Positions 1 to 11,353 are shown, counted from the stretch's first letter. The stretch: DNA of 64,000 nucleotides from Knufia peltigerae (GCA_030247855.1 JAPDRN010000007.1:558001-622000), one strand, 5' to 3'. Made by a program: numbers and translations. The notes: generated by a model not told the origin, from the letters alone.

Positions 1-1
1 T

Positions 2-358
2 GATAAGCTCGCCCTCAGATCCTTACTTGCCATTGCGGAAGGGCGATACGATGAAGCTTCTCAGGCGTTTTCAGAGTGTGAAGAAGGGACAGATCCTGCT
101 TTGAAAGCTCTCATCAAACAGAACCTAGCCGTTGCCCTTCTTTACAACGGCGAAGTGTCGAAATCGAAGAAAATCTTGGAGGAATTGATTGATAATGGCT
201 ACTCTTTTCAGACTTTGACCATCAACCTTGCCACGATATACGACTTGAGTTCAGACACTTCCCGAGATCTTAAACTGTCTATGATATCCAAGATCGCTAG
301 CGAACAGAAAACGACTGGTCAACTCCGATCGTTCTTGAATGCTGATTTCAAGTTATGA
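2..358 (+). CDS. TRAPPC12-like TPR protein, 3' end only
   Basis: The reading frame is open from the left edge and ends at TGA 356-358; the 5' part lies outside the window. About 118 residues are visible. They form helical, TPR-like pairs (an A-E-G-R-Y-D-E-A motif, then A-V-A-L-L-Y-N-G-E) followed by a stretch containing TINLATIYDL and a basic helix. That order, with an N-L-x-T-I/M-Y-E/D-L block shortly before the end, matches my memory of the C-terminus of TRAPPC12, a subunit of the TRAPP III tether acting in ER-Golgi traffic and autophagy. The assignment rests on this short tail only; another TPR protein is possible. The stop lies 13 bp from the stop of the opposite-strand PAQR gene, so the two 3' UTRs almost certainly overlap. 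Confidence 0.6.
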   Translation, partial: DKLALRSLLAIAEGRYDEASQAFSECEEGTDPALKALIKQNLAVALLYNGEVSKSKKILEELIDNGYSFQTLTINLATIYDLSSDTSRDLKLSMISKIASEQKTTGQLRSFLNADFKL

Positions 359-371
359 TCCAAGTGACTGA

Positions 372-1466
372 TCAGATGCATATGGACCCCATTTTCCCAT
401 GTCGATAATCAAAGGCTTTCAACAGTCCCCTTAGGTGTGACATTGCTGCCAGGACAATGAGGATGTGAAAGATCTGGTGGGAGCTCCCCAACGTATCGAA
501 TTTGCCAGGATACCATGATTCCGGAATGCGGGCCTATGGAGGTCAGAAAGAGCACACGACGAGAGTGTCCAACTTACGGCATAGAGAGCAGCGCCCGCGA
601 TGTACAACACTCCCTGCAGTACTAGCCAAGATAAGCCAATCTGCTTCTCCATTGCTTCCATACCGAAGGTCAGAAGACCATCTAGTACGGGGAACACCGC
701 AGACACTCCCATGCCGACGAACATCAACGCCCGATATGGTCGCCACGCCGGCGTTCGAAACTTTGGGAGCACCGATGTTGCTGTGCATGCAATGCCTAAG
801 GAGCAGATCTGCCTATGGTTAAAATTGACTTATTCCAGAAGATGATGTCTGGCTCACCATAGTCCAGTACACCAGCTGTCTATCAGGATTGCACCAGAAA
901 CCATAGTAGACACTTGGGATGAAGGAGCCGGCTACCAGTAGAGAAATGCCTGCATAGTCCAACTGATTCCACATCCGAGCTACTGCTGGCGAATGATTGG
1001 AGACAGTATGGTAGGTGGCGCTCATTCCAAGACAGAAAGCTGCGCCGATAAAGAAGCATCCCAACGCAATGACATCCGCCGCAGACGCTTGTTCGTATCG
1101 GGGTTCGAGGATCTTGTACAAGATGACGCCGACGGGAAGGGCGAGGGCACCAGGGATCAGATGTGACCAGATGTTCACGCTCTCATTGTGCCAGTGAAAT
1201 ATACTTTGCCATGACCTCGCATAGCTGTAGGATGCTCGTCGATAGCTGGCGTGTATGTGATGATTGTCTTGTTGCCAATGCGGTAGATCTTTCCAGTGGA
1301 CCAAAGACCACCACATGTCAGGACTTTGATGGGTAGGAGAAGGTGTATCCTCTTGACCACCCACCACGTGCATCGAGTGCTCGTTATCTAGCATGTTTAG
1401 CTCCGAATTATGAGACCGATATAGTGAATCACTTGAAAAGACAAATTCATCAGAGAAATTGCTCAT
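372..1466 (-). CDS. PAQR/Izh-type seven-TM receptor (hemolysin III family)
   Basis: Three exons on the minus strand: 1466-858, 808-578 and 533-372, giving 333 aa. The introns use GTGAGC..GGCAG and GTAAGT..CATAG, and the frame is kept across both. The protein has a soluble N-terminus of about 95 residues and then seven membrane segments. PAQR signatures are all visible: HNESVNIWSH (E-x2-N-x3-H), SATYHTVSNH followed by NQLDYAGISLL, and near the end SSHQIFH with a later H-x-x-H-type histidine. These histidines and the aspartate are the zinc/hydrolase site of the family. Fungal members (yeast Izh1-4) affect zinc and sterol homeostasis and sit in ER or plasma membrane. I chose ATG 1466 because upstream in-frame sequence looks non-coding; an ATG further in is possible. 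It diverges from the gene starting at 1723. Confidence 0.9.
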
Positions 1467-1722
1467 ATTTATCCTGATAAATTGTTGAGTGATGGGAAAA
1501 TAAATGGCGCCAATTGCTCCGTCAAATCCGAGGTCCACAAAACACCGGATTCGGACCACGCCACGTCGCGACTTCTTCTCTACAACCATCACATTGTCCT
1601 CTGTGCAACCACCAAACATATTCCCAAGACCGGTCGCCGAATTACATTAGTTGTCTGACGATGGCTGACAAGTTGTTGCCTCCTTCATTGAAGACGCGGA
1701 ATCGCTAACGTCCCTGCGAGCA
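1467..1722. promoter_or_regulatory. Shared divergent promoter, PAQR gene / SAC3-like gene
   Basis: These 256 bp separate two divergently transcribed starts, so they must hold both core promoters. No clear TATA box or known binding site was recognised. Confidence 0.5.
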
Positions 1723-2778
1723 ATGGCTCTACGTCCGCCACATTTGGGGCGAAAGTCCTCGACGCCATGGGATAGATTGAGGCCTGTCAAGCAGGACCCT
1801 CTGGAGAGCATGGGATTTGTCTCGAAAGGCGACACCCGGTGAGCGAGGATAGATGCCACAATTACTGATGGTTGTTCTAATTCTCATAGTCTCCTCGAGA
1901 CGAAAGCGCAAGAAAACTTCTACAACAAGATCGTCGCTCGGTATATGCAATTCTGTACAAATCACTCCAAGGACCTTGACAACGCGTTCGCTTCTTTGTC
2001 ACTTGAAGACGACGGGTCTGCCTCGTCAGCACCGACCGGGTATTCTTCAATCGGCCGTGGTCACCGGCCCCTTGTCTCGGCACATCCAGATGCAGAGCTA
2101 CTCCCTAGCGCCCAACAACACAATAGCCCGACGCCGTCGCCCTCTGGAGAACTTTCTACTATCTTACTGGCGTTGCGTAAATTGCGGGAAGGACTCCTCG
2201 CTACTTCTACGTCGGCTCCATCCCCCGTATTCTCACAACGAGTCCATGTCTTCAATATCAGAACTGCAATTCTCGCCTTCCACCCGCCGGGGTACCATCC
2301 ATCGCTATTGCACCTTCTGTTCGTGTTACACTCACCTACGCATCCACTCCCCAAGTCGGAACTGGTCGAGATGACCACGTATCTTATTCTTGACACAGCA
2401 ATTCGCCAACATGATCTTGGTCAAGCATTTGCGCTTAGATACAATAGCAGAGTCAAATTTGGCTTCAAGAGCCGAGTAGTTGACAGCATTCTACGGGCCG
2501 TCGTGATGGGGGACTGGGTCACGTTTTGGCGTGTGCGACAGACGGTGGATGGCTACGTCCGGGCGATCTTGCACTGGCACATTGAGACACAACGCAAGTT
2601 GGCATTGAAGGCCATCGGGCGTACTTACCTTGGCTGCGACATCAGATACATTTTGCAGAGTGCCAGTGGAGGCGAACTTAGCTGGGAAGATCTGGTCAGA
2701 ATTGAAGATGTAGGCTGGGAACGCGATGGTGATAAGGCTGTGATTCGCAAGCCCAAGGCTAGAGTCGCAGCTAGTTGA
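1723..2778 (+). CDS. Unnamed fungal protein with SAC3/GANP-like helical C-terminus
   Basis: Two exons, 1723-1838 and 1890-2778, joined through a CGT arginine codon (GTGAGC..CATAG intron); 334 aa. The start is the ATG opening MALRPPHLGRKSSTPWDRL. The start of exon 2 (LLETKAQENFYNKIVARYMQFC) is followed by a low-complexity Ser/Pro region and then about 200 helical residues. These include a LLALRKLREGL helix, LPKSELVEMTTYLILDTAIR and a terminal GWERDGDKAVIRKPK. The helix order resembles small SAC3/GANP/THP3 (PCI-like) proteins such as SAC3D1, but no family motif is decisive. If correct it would act in mRNA export or centrosome-related scaffolding. Treat it as a conserved fungal protein of unknown function. 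It shares the 256-bp region 1467-1722 with the divergent PAQR gene. Confidence 0.75.
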
Positions 2779-3363
2779 TGACGCAAGAACTAAGCGAGGG
2801 CTTGATAGCATTGCGGAGCATCATGAGACAGATCTTCAGCATCCTAGGGTTTCGGAGGTAGGGTTTTTTACATCAAAGGTCTGGAACATGCATCGTGGCT
2901 TCAAAAGGTCAATGCATCCAGACGCAGTGTTTCGAAAGTGGCGCCGGACGCATTGTCAAAAAGTGCCAGCCACCTTGTGGCGTCTCCAGCCTCGCGCCCG
3001 CTGAGCCAATCACATGTTCCCATTTGGGTCTTGGCATTGTTTTGACTCCAACTGCGCTCTTCCAGCCTCGCGCATTTCCCTCTTTACAACACCAGAAACA
3101 CCTCGACAGCTGCAAACCAGCGCAGTTTTGTCGCACATGCTCGACGCATGTATATCCATGCACAAGGATCATGGCCAGCCTCTGCTTTTCCTCACAATAT
3201 GGGTAGGTACATGTGAGACAATTTCTCTCGCCATCTTTCCATTCTTCTTCATCCATCCTATCCAAACCAACAAACCAAAACACAAGACCAATTTCTTAGT
3301 CCTACCAAATACAATCGTTGAGAGACATTTCACATTGAGGATACAGACCTCAGGTCGTTCAAT
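2779..3363. other. Intergenic, 585 bp
   Basis: Lies between the SAC3-like gene and the secreted-protein gene, both rightward. The last 100 bases before 3364 are C/A-rich and poor in G (many CAACCAAAC-type tracts), the usual look of a fungal 5' leader. Nothing else is seen. Confidence 0.5.
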
Positions 3364-4464
3364 ATGACTTCCAGACCAATTTTTTCTTCTATTTCCCTCG
3401 CTTCGCTGTTGATTGCTGCCCATGCCCTTCCTTTGTACCCAAACGCGATCGAGCGAAGAGATCCAGCCTCATATTCAGTTGTTGCAGTTGACGGTGGTAG
3501 CACAGGAGGAGACGCCGCAACAGCGACGACAGTCACTGACGCTGTCACGCACACACAGACTGTGATGGCGACACAACTGTCGACCATTGTGGTCACCGAA
3601 TCCGAAACACCATCCACCATCATATTGACCGTCACCGCCCCTTCTCCAACCACAATTACCGAATACCCTCCACCATCAACCGAAATAGTATCTGTGACAG
3701 CCACACTTACCGAAGAAGCGCCAGTGCCCGTCGTGCCTATCTCTACCGCCTCAAGTACGTCAAGTACGTCGAGTTTACCAAGCTCGTCGACTACCCCGAG
3801 GACGTGGGCCACTACGACGGAAACTTCATCACAAGCCACCGTCACTGTGACACAGTCGACTTCAAAGGCTTCGGTAAAAACATATGATGATGGAATGTGG
3901 CATACTTGGTACTTTTACACGGAGACATCAGCTAGCTCTCAACCTAGCTCAACTGCTTCTTCGACTTCCGAATGGATGCCACAGTGGACTCCAGCTAGCA
4001 GTTGGACCACGTCTACAACAACGCAGACCACGTGGGGACCGTGGACAACTTCTCAGAACGGCTTTTGGACTCCTTCACCTAGCGTCGAAGCCACTTGGAC
4101 TTCTTCTGCCGCGGAGGACAGCTGGACTCCTTTACCAACATCTGAGACGATGTCGATCAGCTACCCTAGTTCGGGAATGGCACCGACTCCTTCCCCGACG
4201 ACTACAGAGTGGACTTGGACTCCTCCCTCAACCACCACCACTACCGAAAGCGTGCTTTATACCTCCTCGACGACCGAGAGCAGCTCCGCGGTTGCAACGC
4301 AGGGATCTAGTACTACTGTGGCTCCTCTACCTACCATTTCGTCCAATTCCGAGCCTACTCCCGCTTCCTCAACCCACGATTCTCTATCAGCGGCTCTTTC
4401 GTCATTCAGCTCGCTGACACCAACGGGGACGATGGGGTTCTTTGGAACTCCAACCGGTGTTTGA
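3364..4464 (+). CDS. Secreted Ser/Thr-rich mucin-like protein
   Basis: Single exon, 366 aa. A signal peptide is clear: charged MTSRPI start, hydrophobic SLASLLIAAHA core and a cleavage site near residue 21. An ERR dibasic site at about residue 30 could be cut by Kex2. Everything after it is extremely rich in Ser, Thr and Pro with regularly spaced Trp. W-T-P/W-T-T motifs (PQWTPASSW, WGPWTTSQ, FWTPSPS, SWTPLPT, EWTWTPPS) recur between residues 200 and 310. Such sequence is normally heavily O-mannosylated and found in cell wall or secreted adhesin/mucin-like proteins. The C-terminus (TMGFFGTPTGV) has no hydrophobic GPI-anchor tail, so it is probably released or wall-bound by another means. No enzymatic domain is visible. 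Gene identity and intron-free structure are confident; function is not known. Confidence 0.85.
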   Translation: MTSRPIFSSISLASLLIAAHALPLYPNAIERRDPASYSVVAVDGGSTGGDAATATTVTDAVTHTQTVMATQLSTIVVTESETPSTIILTVTAPSPTTITEYPPPSTEIVSVTATLTEEAPVPVVPISTASSTSSTSSLPSSSTTPRTWATTTETSSQATVTVTQSTSKASVKTYDDGMWHTWYFYTETSASSQPSSTASSTSEWMPQWTPASSWTTSTTTQTTWGPWTTSQNGFWTPSPSVEATWTSSAAEDSWTPLPTSETMSISYPSSGMAPTPSPTTTEWTWTPPSTTTTTESVLYTSSTTESSSAVATQGSSTTVAPLPTISSNSEPTPASSTHDSLSAALSSFSSLTPTGTMGFFGTPTGV

Positions 4465-5527
4465 AATTAAACAACAAAACATCCAGTAACGAGAGAGTTC
4501 GGATCTCATTTGCACACAATCATCTTGTATATTATACACCACAGCACATTTTTATGCGATTTTTTATTTCAAAACTTTCAGCATGTCGACTATCACACGA
4601 GAAAAAGGACGGCAACGGAAAAGCGAGGGCGCATGGTATATTTATATGGGATGGATCTGACAACATGATGATGTAATATATAGGTAATATCACGGAGACT
4701 CATTGAGAATATTTTAGCGTTGGCGTTGGATGGTTTTGTTTGTCTTGCTGCACAAACACACAACTTATGAATAACTCCATAGATGAGTCGAGAATGAATA
4801 TGAACACTCTGTACAGAGTAATGTGACAAGTATCAATGCGTATCAATGAATATACGCAGCATTCACCGTCTCCATGTCTGTATTTCAACATCTACTACCG
4901 AGTACTCCGTACGGAGCGTTGTCATCCATACTCTCGCAGTTGTTTCTGCTCTTCCTGATGCACTGTATTGCTTCGGATCATACGTTGATTGGTGGGTTTT
5001 TGTTCTCTCACGGGCCCGAACACACTCCCCCCCTCTTAATGACCCGAAAGCCTTGTTTTTGCTCTCTCCCATCACCGAAAAGTACCTTACCTCGCCTTTT
5101 AGGTATCTTCCCATACGGAGCAGGACAGGTCCACCCTCATCCATTCATGACTATCACTCGTTCAAAACCCATGACGGCCTCCCTTCACTGGCTAATCAAC
5201 TAACCTGAAAAAAAGCCAAAATATTCGAATCTCGTCCGACCCGAAGAGCATTTCGGGGGCAACAGAACTGTTGTATTCTCGCACATACCAGTGACAATGG
5301 GCCCGAAATTGGTAACAGGTAAGGGTAAGAGGTGTAGTGATGATGCTGGTGGCGCACATGTCAACATTGATCCCATTTACCGTTGATGAAGTATATAAGT
5401 AGTCTGTGATGTTCTTCTACATAGTCTCTCCAGAACCATGATACATGCTCTTCAAATCAGATCGATGGCTCCTCTACAAAACTAAAGAATCAGATATCTC
5501 ATACCCCTTGTCGTTGCAAGAACAAGC
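4465..5527. other. Intergenic, about 1.06 kb
   Basis: Between the secreted-protein gene and the DHA2 transporter. The left part holds A/T-rich 3' UTR-like sequence. At 4903-4915 there is a TACTCCGTACGGA palindrome, one copy of a motif found repeatedly in this window. A TATA-like element sits at 5392. No gene is seen. Confidence 0.5.
5391..5400 (+). promoter_or_regulatory. TATA-like element of the DHA2 transporter gene
   Basis: GTATATAAGT lies 128-137 bp upstream of the ATG at 5528, a normal position for a TATA box with a leader of about 100 nt. It is the only good TATA match in this promoter. Confidence 0.45.
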
Positions 5528-7333
5528 ATGTCTACCCTACACGAGGAAGAATCTCGTTCTCCATCGACACATGTCGATACCACCTCCTCCACCGACACCG
5601 ACGCCAGACCCGGACCGAGGCAACACCCTCCTAACCATGTTGACCTCGCTGGCACCAACGCCGACTTGGATGGACAAACTGGGAGTGTTGCCGGATCGGA
5701 CCCGGACTCCAAAGAAGAATCAGAAGAACCAGAAGAATCAGACGAATATCCATCCTTCACCAAAACAATGGTCATCATGGCATGTATCATGACCACCACC
5801 TTTCTCAACGCCTTGGACAAACTGATAGTCGGCGTGGCCATTCCCAAAATCACCGACGAATTCGATTCTCTGGGCGACGTGGGCTGGTACGGATCGGCGT
5901 ACCTGCTGACGACGTGCGCGTTCAACCTCAGCCTCGGCCGACTGTACACCTTTTACGACCCGAAATGGATGTACCTCTTGTCGCTCGTGATCTTCGAGGT
6001 CGGATCCGCCATCTCCGGCGCGGCAGGCGGTTCATCGGCCTTCATCGTCGGCCGGGCCGTCGCGGGGGTGGGCAACGCAGGTCTGTTCCAGGGGGCCATC
6101 ACCATTTTCGTCTACATCGTCCCCCTCCCCAAGAGGCCCCAGTACATGGGGTTCTTCGCGTCGGTCTTCGCCGTCGCGAGCGCCGTGGGACCCTTGCTGG
6201 GCGGCGCCTTCACCGACGGGCCCGGGTGGAGGTGGTGTTTCTACATCAACCTACCCTTTGGCGGGGTGGTGTTGGTCGCGTTGGCTTATTTTCTCCGGAT
6301 CCCTGCGAAGATGATGGGACGAAACCCAACGACCACGTGGCGTCAAAAGGTCGCGAGACTAGATCCGATCGGCACGGCGTGTTTCTTGCCGTGTGTCGTC
6401 TGTCTACTCTTGGCCCTGCAGTGGGGTGGCGTGACCTACCGATGGTCAGACGCACGCATCGTCGTCTTGCTGACCTTGTCGGGAGTGCTGGCCGCGGTGT
6501 TTGTGCTCGTCCAGGCGTGGAAACAGGAAAATGCACTCGTGCCACCTCGGATCTTTCTTCAAAGGAGCATCTTCGCGGGAATCATCTTCTCGTTCAGCAA
6601 CGGCGGGGCGATGCAGACCCTCCTCTACTTCCTGCCGATCTGGTTTCAGGCGATCAAGGGTGTATCGGCCATCAAGTCGGGCATCATGGTCTTACCCATC
6701 ATGTTGTCCATGGTCGTCACCGGCATGGTGGCCGGGGTGGTGACCAAGAAAATCGGATACTACGCCCAGTGGTTGTACGTGTCGACCTTGTTTGCTTCGG
6801 TCGGGGCAGGGCTGATCACCACCTTCACCCCCTCCACGGGCCACCCCGAGTGGATCGGCTACCAGGTTCTTTTCGGCATGGGCATGGGCTTCGGCATGCA
6901 GCAGGCGTCCCTGGCGGCCCAGACGGTCCTGTCGAGGCGCGACGTGGCGACGGGGGCGGCCCTGATGATGTTCAGTCAGACACTCAGCGGGTCGATTTTT
7001 GTCAGTGTGAGCAACAACCTCTTCGACAACACCTTGACCCAAAGATTGGCCGGCATCCCGGGCATCGAGGTCGGCACGATAGCCAAAGTCGGCGCCACCG
7101 AGTTGAGGGCCATGGTGCCAACCCAGTCCTTACCGCGGGTGTCTGTCGCGTACAACGCCGCGTTGCGCACCACCTTTTACACGGCCACGGCTTTGGCATG
7201 TGTCGGGATCGTCGGAGCGGTGCTCATGGAGTGGGTCAGTGTCAAGAAGGATGAGAAGAGGAGGAGTAGTGAGTCTGTGGCGGAGAAAGGTAAGAGTGGG
7301 AAAGACATTGAAGCTATAGACAGTCAAGTTTAG
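5528..7333 (+). CDS. MFS transporter, DHA2 (14-TMS drug:H+ antiporter)
   Basis: Intron-free, 601 aa. A polar acidic N-terminal tail of about 75 residues precedes the first membrane helix (MVIMACIMTTTFLNALDKLI). Typical 14-TMS features follow: VGWYGSAYLLTTCAFNLSLG at helix 2, the antiporter motif C region AVGPLLGGAFTD, and the family hallmark GWRWCFYINLPFGG. A conserved QALLYFLP-like block (MQTLLYFLPIWFQAIKGVS) lies in the second half. DHA2 carriers use the proton gradient at the plasma or vacuolar membrane to expel drugs, toxins or basic metabolites; the substrate cannot be read here. The coding region is GC-rich at third positions, unlike the flanks, so long open frames also appear in other frames. 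It is convergent with the DUF6536 gene, with 257 bp between stops. No biosynthetic cluster surrounds it. Confidence 0.93.
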   Translation: MSTLHEEESRSPSTHVDTTSSTDTDARPGPRQHPPNHVDLAGTNADLDGQTGSVAGSDPDSKEESEEPEESDEYPSFTKTMVIMACIMTTTFLNALDKLIVGVAIPKITDEFDSLGDVGWYGSAYLLTTCAFNLSLGRLYTFYDPKWMYLLSLVIFEVGSAISGAAGGSSAFIVGRAVAGVGNAGLFQGAITIFVYIVPLPKRPQYMGFFASVFAVASAVGPLLGGAFTDGPGWRWCFYINLPFGGVVLVALAYFLRIPAKMMGRNPTTTWRQKVARLDPIGTACFLPCVVCLLLALQWGGVTYRWSDARIVVLLTLSGVLAAVFVLVQAWKQENALVPPRIFLQRSIFAGIIFSFSNGGAMQTLLYFLPIWFQAIKGVSAIKSGIMVLPIMLSMVVTGMVAGVVTKKIGYYAQWLYVSTLFASVGAGLITTFTPSTGHPEWIGYQVLFGMGMGFGMQQASLAAQTVLSRRDVATGAALMMFSQTLSGSIFVSVSNNLFDNTLTQRLAGIPGIEVGTIAKVGATELRAMVPTQSLPRVSVAYNAALRTTFYTATALACVGIVGAVLMEWVSVKKDEKRRSSESVAEKGKSGKDIEAIDSQV

Positions 7334-7590
7334 ATGACTCGAGGTTGAAAAATGGGCGCCATGGTTTGTTCAGCATGCCTCGATGAGGTTTTCATACTAT
7401 CGTATATTGGATCATTGTAATTGTAATTATTAAGAAAGTATTATATGTTGATATACCGCCAACTTGAGACCTCGACACAAGTGACTGACATTATCTTTCA
7501 ACACTATTGGTGGCAATGAAAGAACAAACCATGGAATAAGGTCCGTGCAGCCAAGTGCATGTACATGATGAGCCAGGAAAAGAAGCCGGG

Positions 7591-10500
7591 TCAGCATGCG
7601 TCCTCCCTTTCCTCAACCGCGAGAGACGAATAAGACTCCCCGCTTGACCCTGATCTCTTCGCATTCCTCCGTTTTCTACTGAGCCACCTCACATATCTCG
7701 CGTCCCGTCTTATCCCTGTATACCACTGGGACGGCTGTAGAGGTCCCACGTCGATTGTCGAGAACGAACAATGACCCTCCGGGCTGAGACCAGGCTTGTT
7801 GTCGTATGTAGGGTTCGACGTCAGGCTCGAGGTATTCAGGTCAGACGCGGTCTCCGTAACCGAGACATCGCCGGCCGAGAGTCGTGTGTGATGACCACCA
7901 GATCCTACGGGCTTCCTCCGGATGGTGAACGTGGTGGGCTTGGGGGCCGGACGAATATCCAGGTCAGAGTCATTGCCGTTGGCGTTGTTGTTGAGCCCCC
8001 CTTGGGCTGGTCGGGGCTGGATGAATTCCTCTTCACTCACAATCACCTTGTCACTCGGGCTCATCATGGTCAATCCTCGCCCTGTGTCGTTTCCGGTCAA
8101 GCTGGCAGCTCCAGAATAGGCGGGACCTCGTACGACACCCCACATCAGAGGCTTCTTGCTGATGTTTTGTCCTTGCTCGCATGGCAAAGGGTGGCAAGCG
8201 ACGGAGACCACGAGCGAGTTGGTCCCCGGGCCCGGCATTTGGAGCGGGACCATGGGTAACTTGTGTTCAAAAGAACCCATCTTCCGCTTGCTGGGTCGAT
8301 AGCATCGGAAGCAGAAGAAAATGTTGAGGAGGTAATGCTGGACGTACGTGCTCAGATCTCGGACGTGCAGGAGTCGAACATGGACGACGAGGGAGCACAT
8401 GACGTTGATGACGTGGATGGCAAGGAAGGGAAACAACACAATGAGTGCGATGATCGTGGCGTTGACTTTCCAATTCCGGTCTTCGTCGCTACCAAACCGC
8501 ATGAGGAACGCCGGCGAAAGATAGTCGTCCGGATCTTGAGGTTGCAGCGGGTTGATCCACTGTGGAATGACAAGCTGAGAGACGATGAAGGCGTATAGCG
8601 TTTGGCATAGTGTCATGACCGCATACACGACAAAGTTCATATTGCCGAAAAAGTATGGATCGCGCTGTGCTGAATTGATATCAGGTGAAGTGACGCGCAG
8701 TCCCTGGAAGCCAGTTGCAAAGCCGGCGAACTCTTGTAATGAGTTTCTTTCGGTCAGGATACGGTTGTCCATGTATCCTCTGAATGTGGCGAAGAGCTGA
8801 GGAGCGTTGACTACAATCGTAGGCTAAAATCGGTCAATTACAGGGCATGTCGAAAAAGGAAGTCTAACATACCCATATCATCCAGCGAAGGTCACTGTTG
8901 GACAATCGTCAGCCATGTCAATGCATCGTCATATATACTTGAAGACGAAGGAGTGGCTTACACATCATCGTTCGGATAGACGATCCAAACCTTTTGCAAG
9001 GCAATATACGTGAATATCGCTCCACAAACGCCGAGTGTCAAGAGGTACAGGCTGAACCACGTCAAGCGTTCGTGTGAATGCATGGTGCTGGAGTAATTGA
9101 TGATGTCCCATTTTGGAACACTGGACAAACGGCAATCGTCCTTCTCAGGCCACACCAATCTCCATTGTTTCTCGAGGAAGTCGAACACTTTCCCGTACCG
9201 TTTTGGCTTTCTTGTCGATGACGTGTTGTCACTTTGGGGATAGGTCTGCAGTGGTCCAGTCACCTTCCATCCTTTTTTCTCATCCCACTCAATAGATGAT
9301 CCCTTGGTAGTGGAGTCTTCGTTCTCGAGGAACTCTGCCATGGCATCTCCAACGGTGGTTATTGGACACGAATGGACGACAAAGTATGCCACAAGCAGTA
9401 GAATCAACTTGATTACCAGACAGATCATCACAACCACAAAGAAGAAGACATTGTAACCCAAACGACATTCTGAGCCTCGATTCCTCAGAAGACAGCCAAG
9501 TGCAGCTGGGGTTTGTTGAGGCTGATAGTCTTCGATCAGAGGGTAGCTGGACGGGCAAAGCCGCCCAGTGGGGTGGAAACTACCACTCGCGCTTCCGGCT
9601 CCCGGCCCATTGAACTGCTCATGGCCCATCAAACCGAAGATGAGGGGAGTCGACAGAGGTTTCTCGTATTGAATCAGCTCGTCAGCAGTTTCACGTACCC
9701 AGGCTTCTGGGCAGACCACAGAGACGCCCGTTGTGTTGTAAGACAGATAGGTGAGACCCAGTACATAGTTTTCCTCGGGTGTGTAGTCTGCAACCACAAT
9801 CAAGGATCCTGCATAGGGCCGGTAACGAGCTCCAAAGCGACCTATACAATCATCAAGATCTAGCTTCTGCCAGTCCGAAGATAATACCGTGACACTGTCC
9901 CAATCGAGTGATGATGTCGAATTGAAAGTCGTACTGACACCGACGCTTGCCCACAAGGATGACAAATCTCTCTCCAGTCCGTTCAAGCCACTCCACTGTG
10001 AAGAATCTGTGGCGTCCAGGCTGGAATTGCTTGTCCAGGCCAAGTAAGGTGACATCGAATATGCTGTCTTCCACCAGTCGTTATCGAAGGAAGACTTCAG
10101 GATATCGACCCCTTCCAGACTGACGTGACCGTCGTCGTCGCGCTTCAAGGCACTCGGTGTCGTATCCATGCTGTTAGACTCACCTTTGATATGATCTCTT
10201 CGTACTGTTCGTCGCGTGATCTGATCATCAATGCAGTAAGCTTCACAGGCCAGAAATTTGCAATCGTCGCCGTCTACGGTCACTCCAGAGTTCCACTCTT
10301 TCAAATCACTGGTCCTAAACTCAATATGTAACATTTGTGAGACATTACCTGCGAAATCAGCGCAACCCATCGCTGGCTTCATTTTAGGGACAACAGCGCG
10401 GAGCCAGCAAGTCGAGTAAGAGTTGTCCTTGATCCCCTGAGGTACCTCCACATATAGGGGGAGAGGTAACGAAGTCGGACATCTACTGTCTGATGGTATA

Positions 10501-11353
10501 GTCGATGTTGCACTCGGGGCGAAGGTAGTGGCAGTGGCCGTTTGTTGAAGAACTGTAGTTGCAGCCGACCCGCTACTGCTAGTTGCCAGTTGATTCGCAA
10601 TATCAGCGATAAACGGATCCGTGGTGACTCTGTGCTTGTCAAAAAAAGCCTGCGACAAAGTGACTTGGTAAGATTCCGATGCAGGGATGGACAGAATGAT
10701 TATGCTGTTGTATCTGCGGCAGTGATTAGCTCGACAGGTCTTTTTTGTTCAGTCTGAAGTTGCTCACAGTAGGTGGAAGGGTAAACACATGAACATCAAA
10801 AGAACCCATAAGCTTCTTCTCTTCCAACCCATCCAGCGTGACCTGACATTATGGAACGACTGGACTCCAATTTCCATATATTCGTGTGCAGAGTGGCAGG
10901 CATCGAGTTGTTTTCGATTCGGTGCAGATAGGGCTTGGAGGGTATGACTGCTAAAAATTGAGATCAAAGCTGCGATAGCATTGACTATTGGCATGTTAAG
11001 TGATGATCTCAATGTATGAAGAGCAGCTTACCGACAAAGGACCATCCAAAACGTTGATGTTTGAGTTGATCACAGTCTGTGACTCTGCTAAAGACCTCAA
11101 AGCCATACTGGCCCCAAAAATCAGTGTTTTCGGGCTTTCTGGGTTCCGCCCAGGCGAAGAAAATCAAGTGCGTAATGAAGATGGTGGCAGTCATCACAAT
11201 GTCCAAGAACATTCCGTACTTGTGGTCTGGAACTATTCGACGGAACCAGCTCGGCGAATTGGCTAGCAGCTCTTCAGAAGCCTTTTCAATGCGAACGGGC
11301 AGACGCTCCTCCACGAGGGAGCCTGACATGGTGTCTGAGACTGGACGCTCCAT
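7591..11353 (-). CDS. DUF6536 family polytopic membrane protein
   Basis: Five exons read on the minus strand: 11353-11032, 10984-10768, 10713-8962, 8894-8873 (only 22 nt) and 8823-7591. Frame is kept at all four junctions, giving 1181 aa. The N-terminal third matches the DUF6536 layout as I remember it: a membrane helix after a short tail, a loop with a conserved Cys (VTDCDQL), a helix ending SSHTLQALSAPNRKQLD, then IGVQSFHNVR and a helix ending FHLLYNS. A large Cys-containing extracellular region (about residues 200-520) follows. Several further membrane segments come next, including a stretch that runs across the micro-exon into VNAPQLFATFRGYMDNR. The cytosolic tail is Ser/Pro-rich and ends EEREDAC. 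The function of this fungal-only family is unknown. It diverges from VPS35. Confidence 0.88.

Noticed and set aside
5782..7254. A 490-codon open frame on the plus strand overlapping the DHA2 transporter
   Set aside because: It is a frame shadow of the GC-rich transporter gene: Arg/Gly/His-rich, no domain, while the other frame encodes a complete MFS protein.
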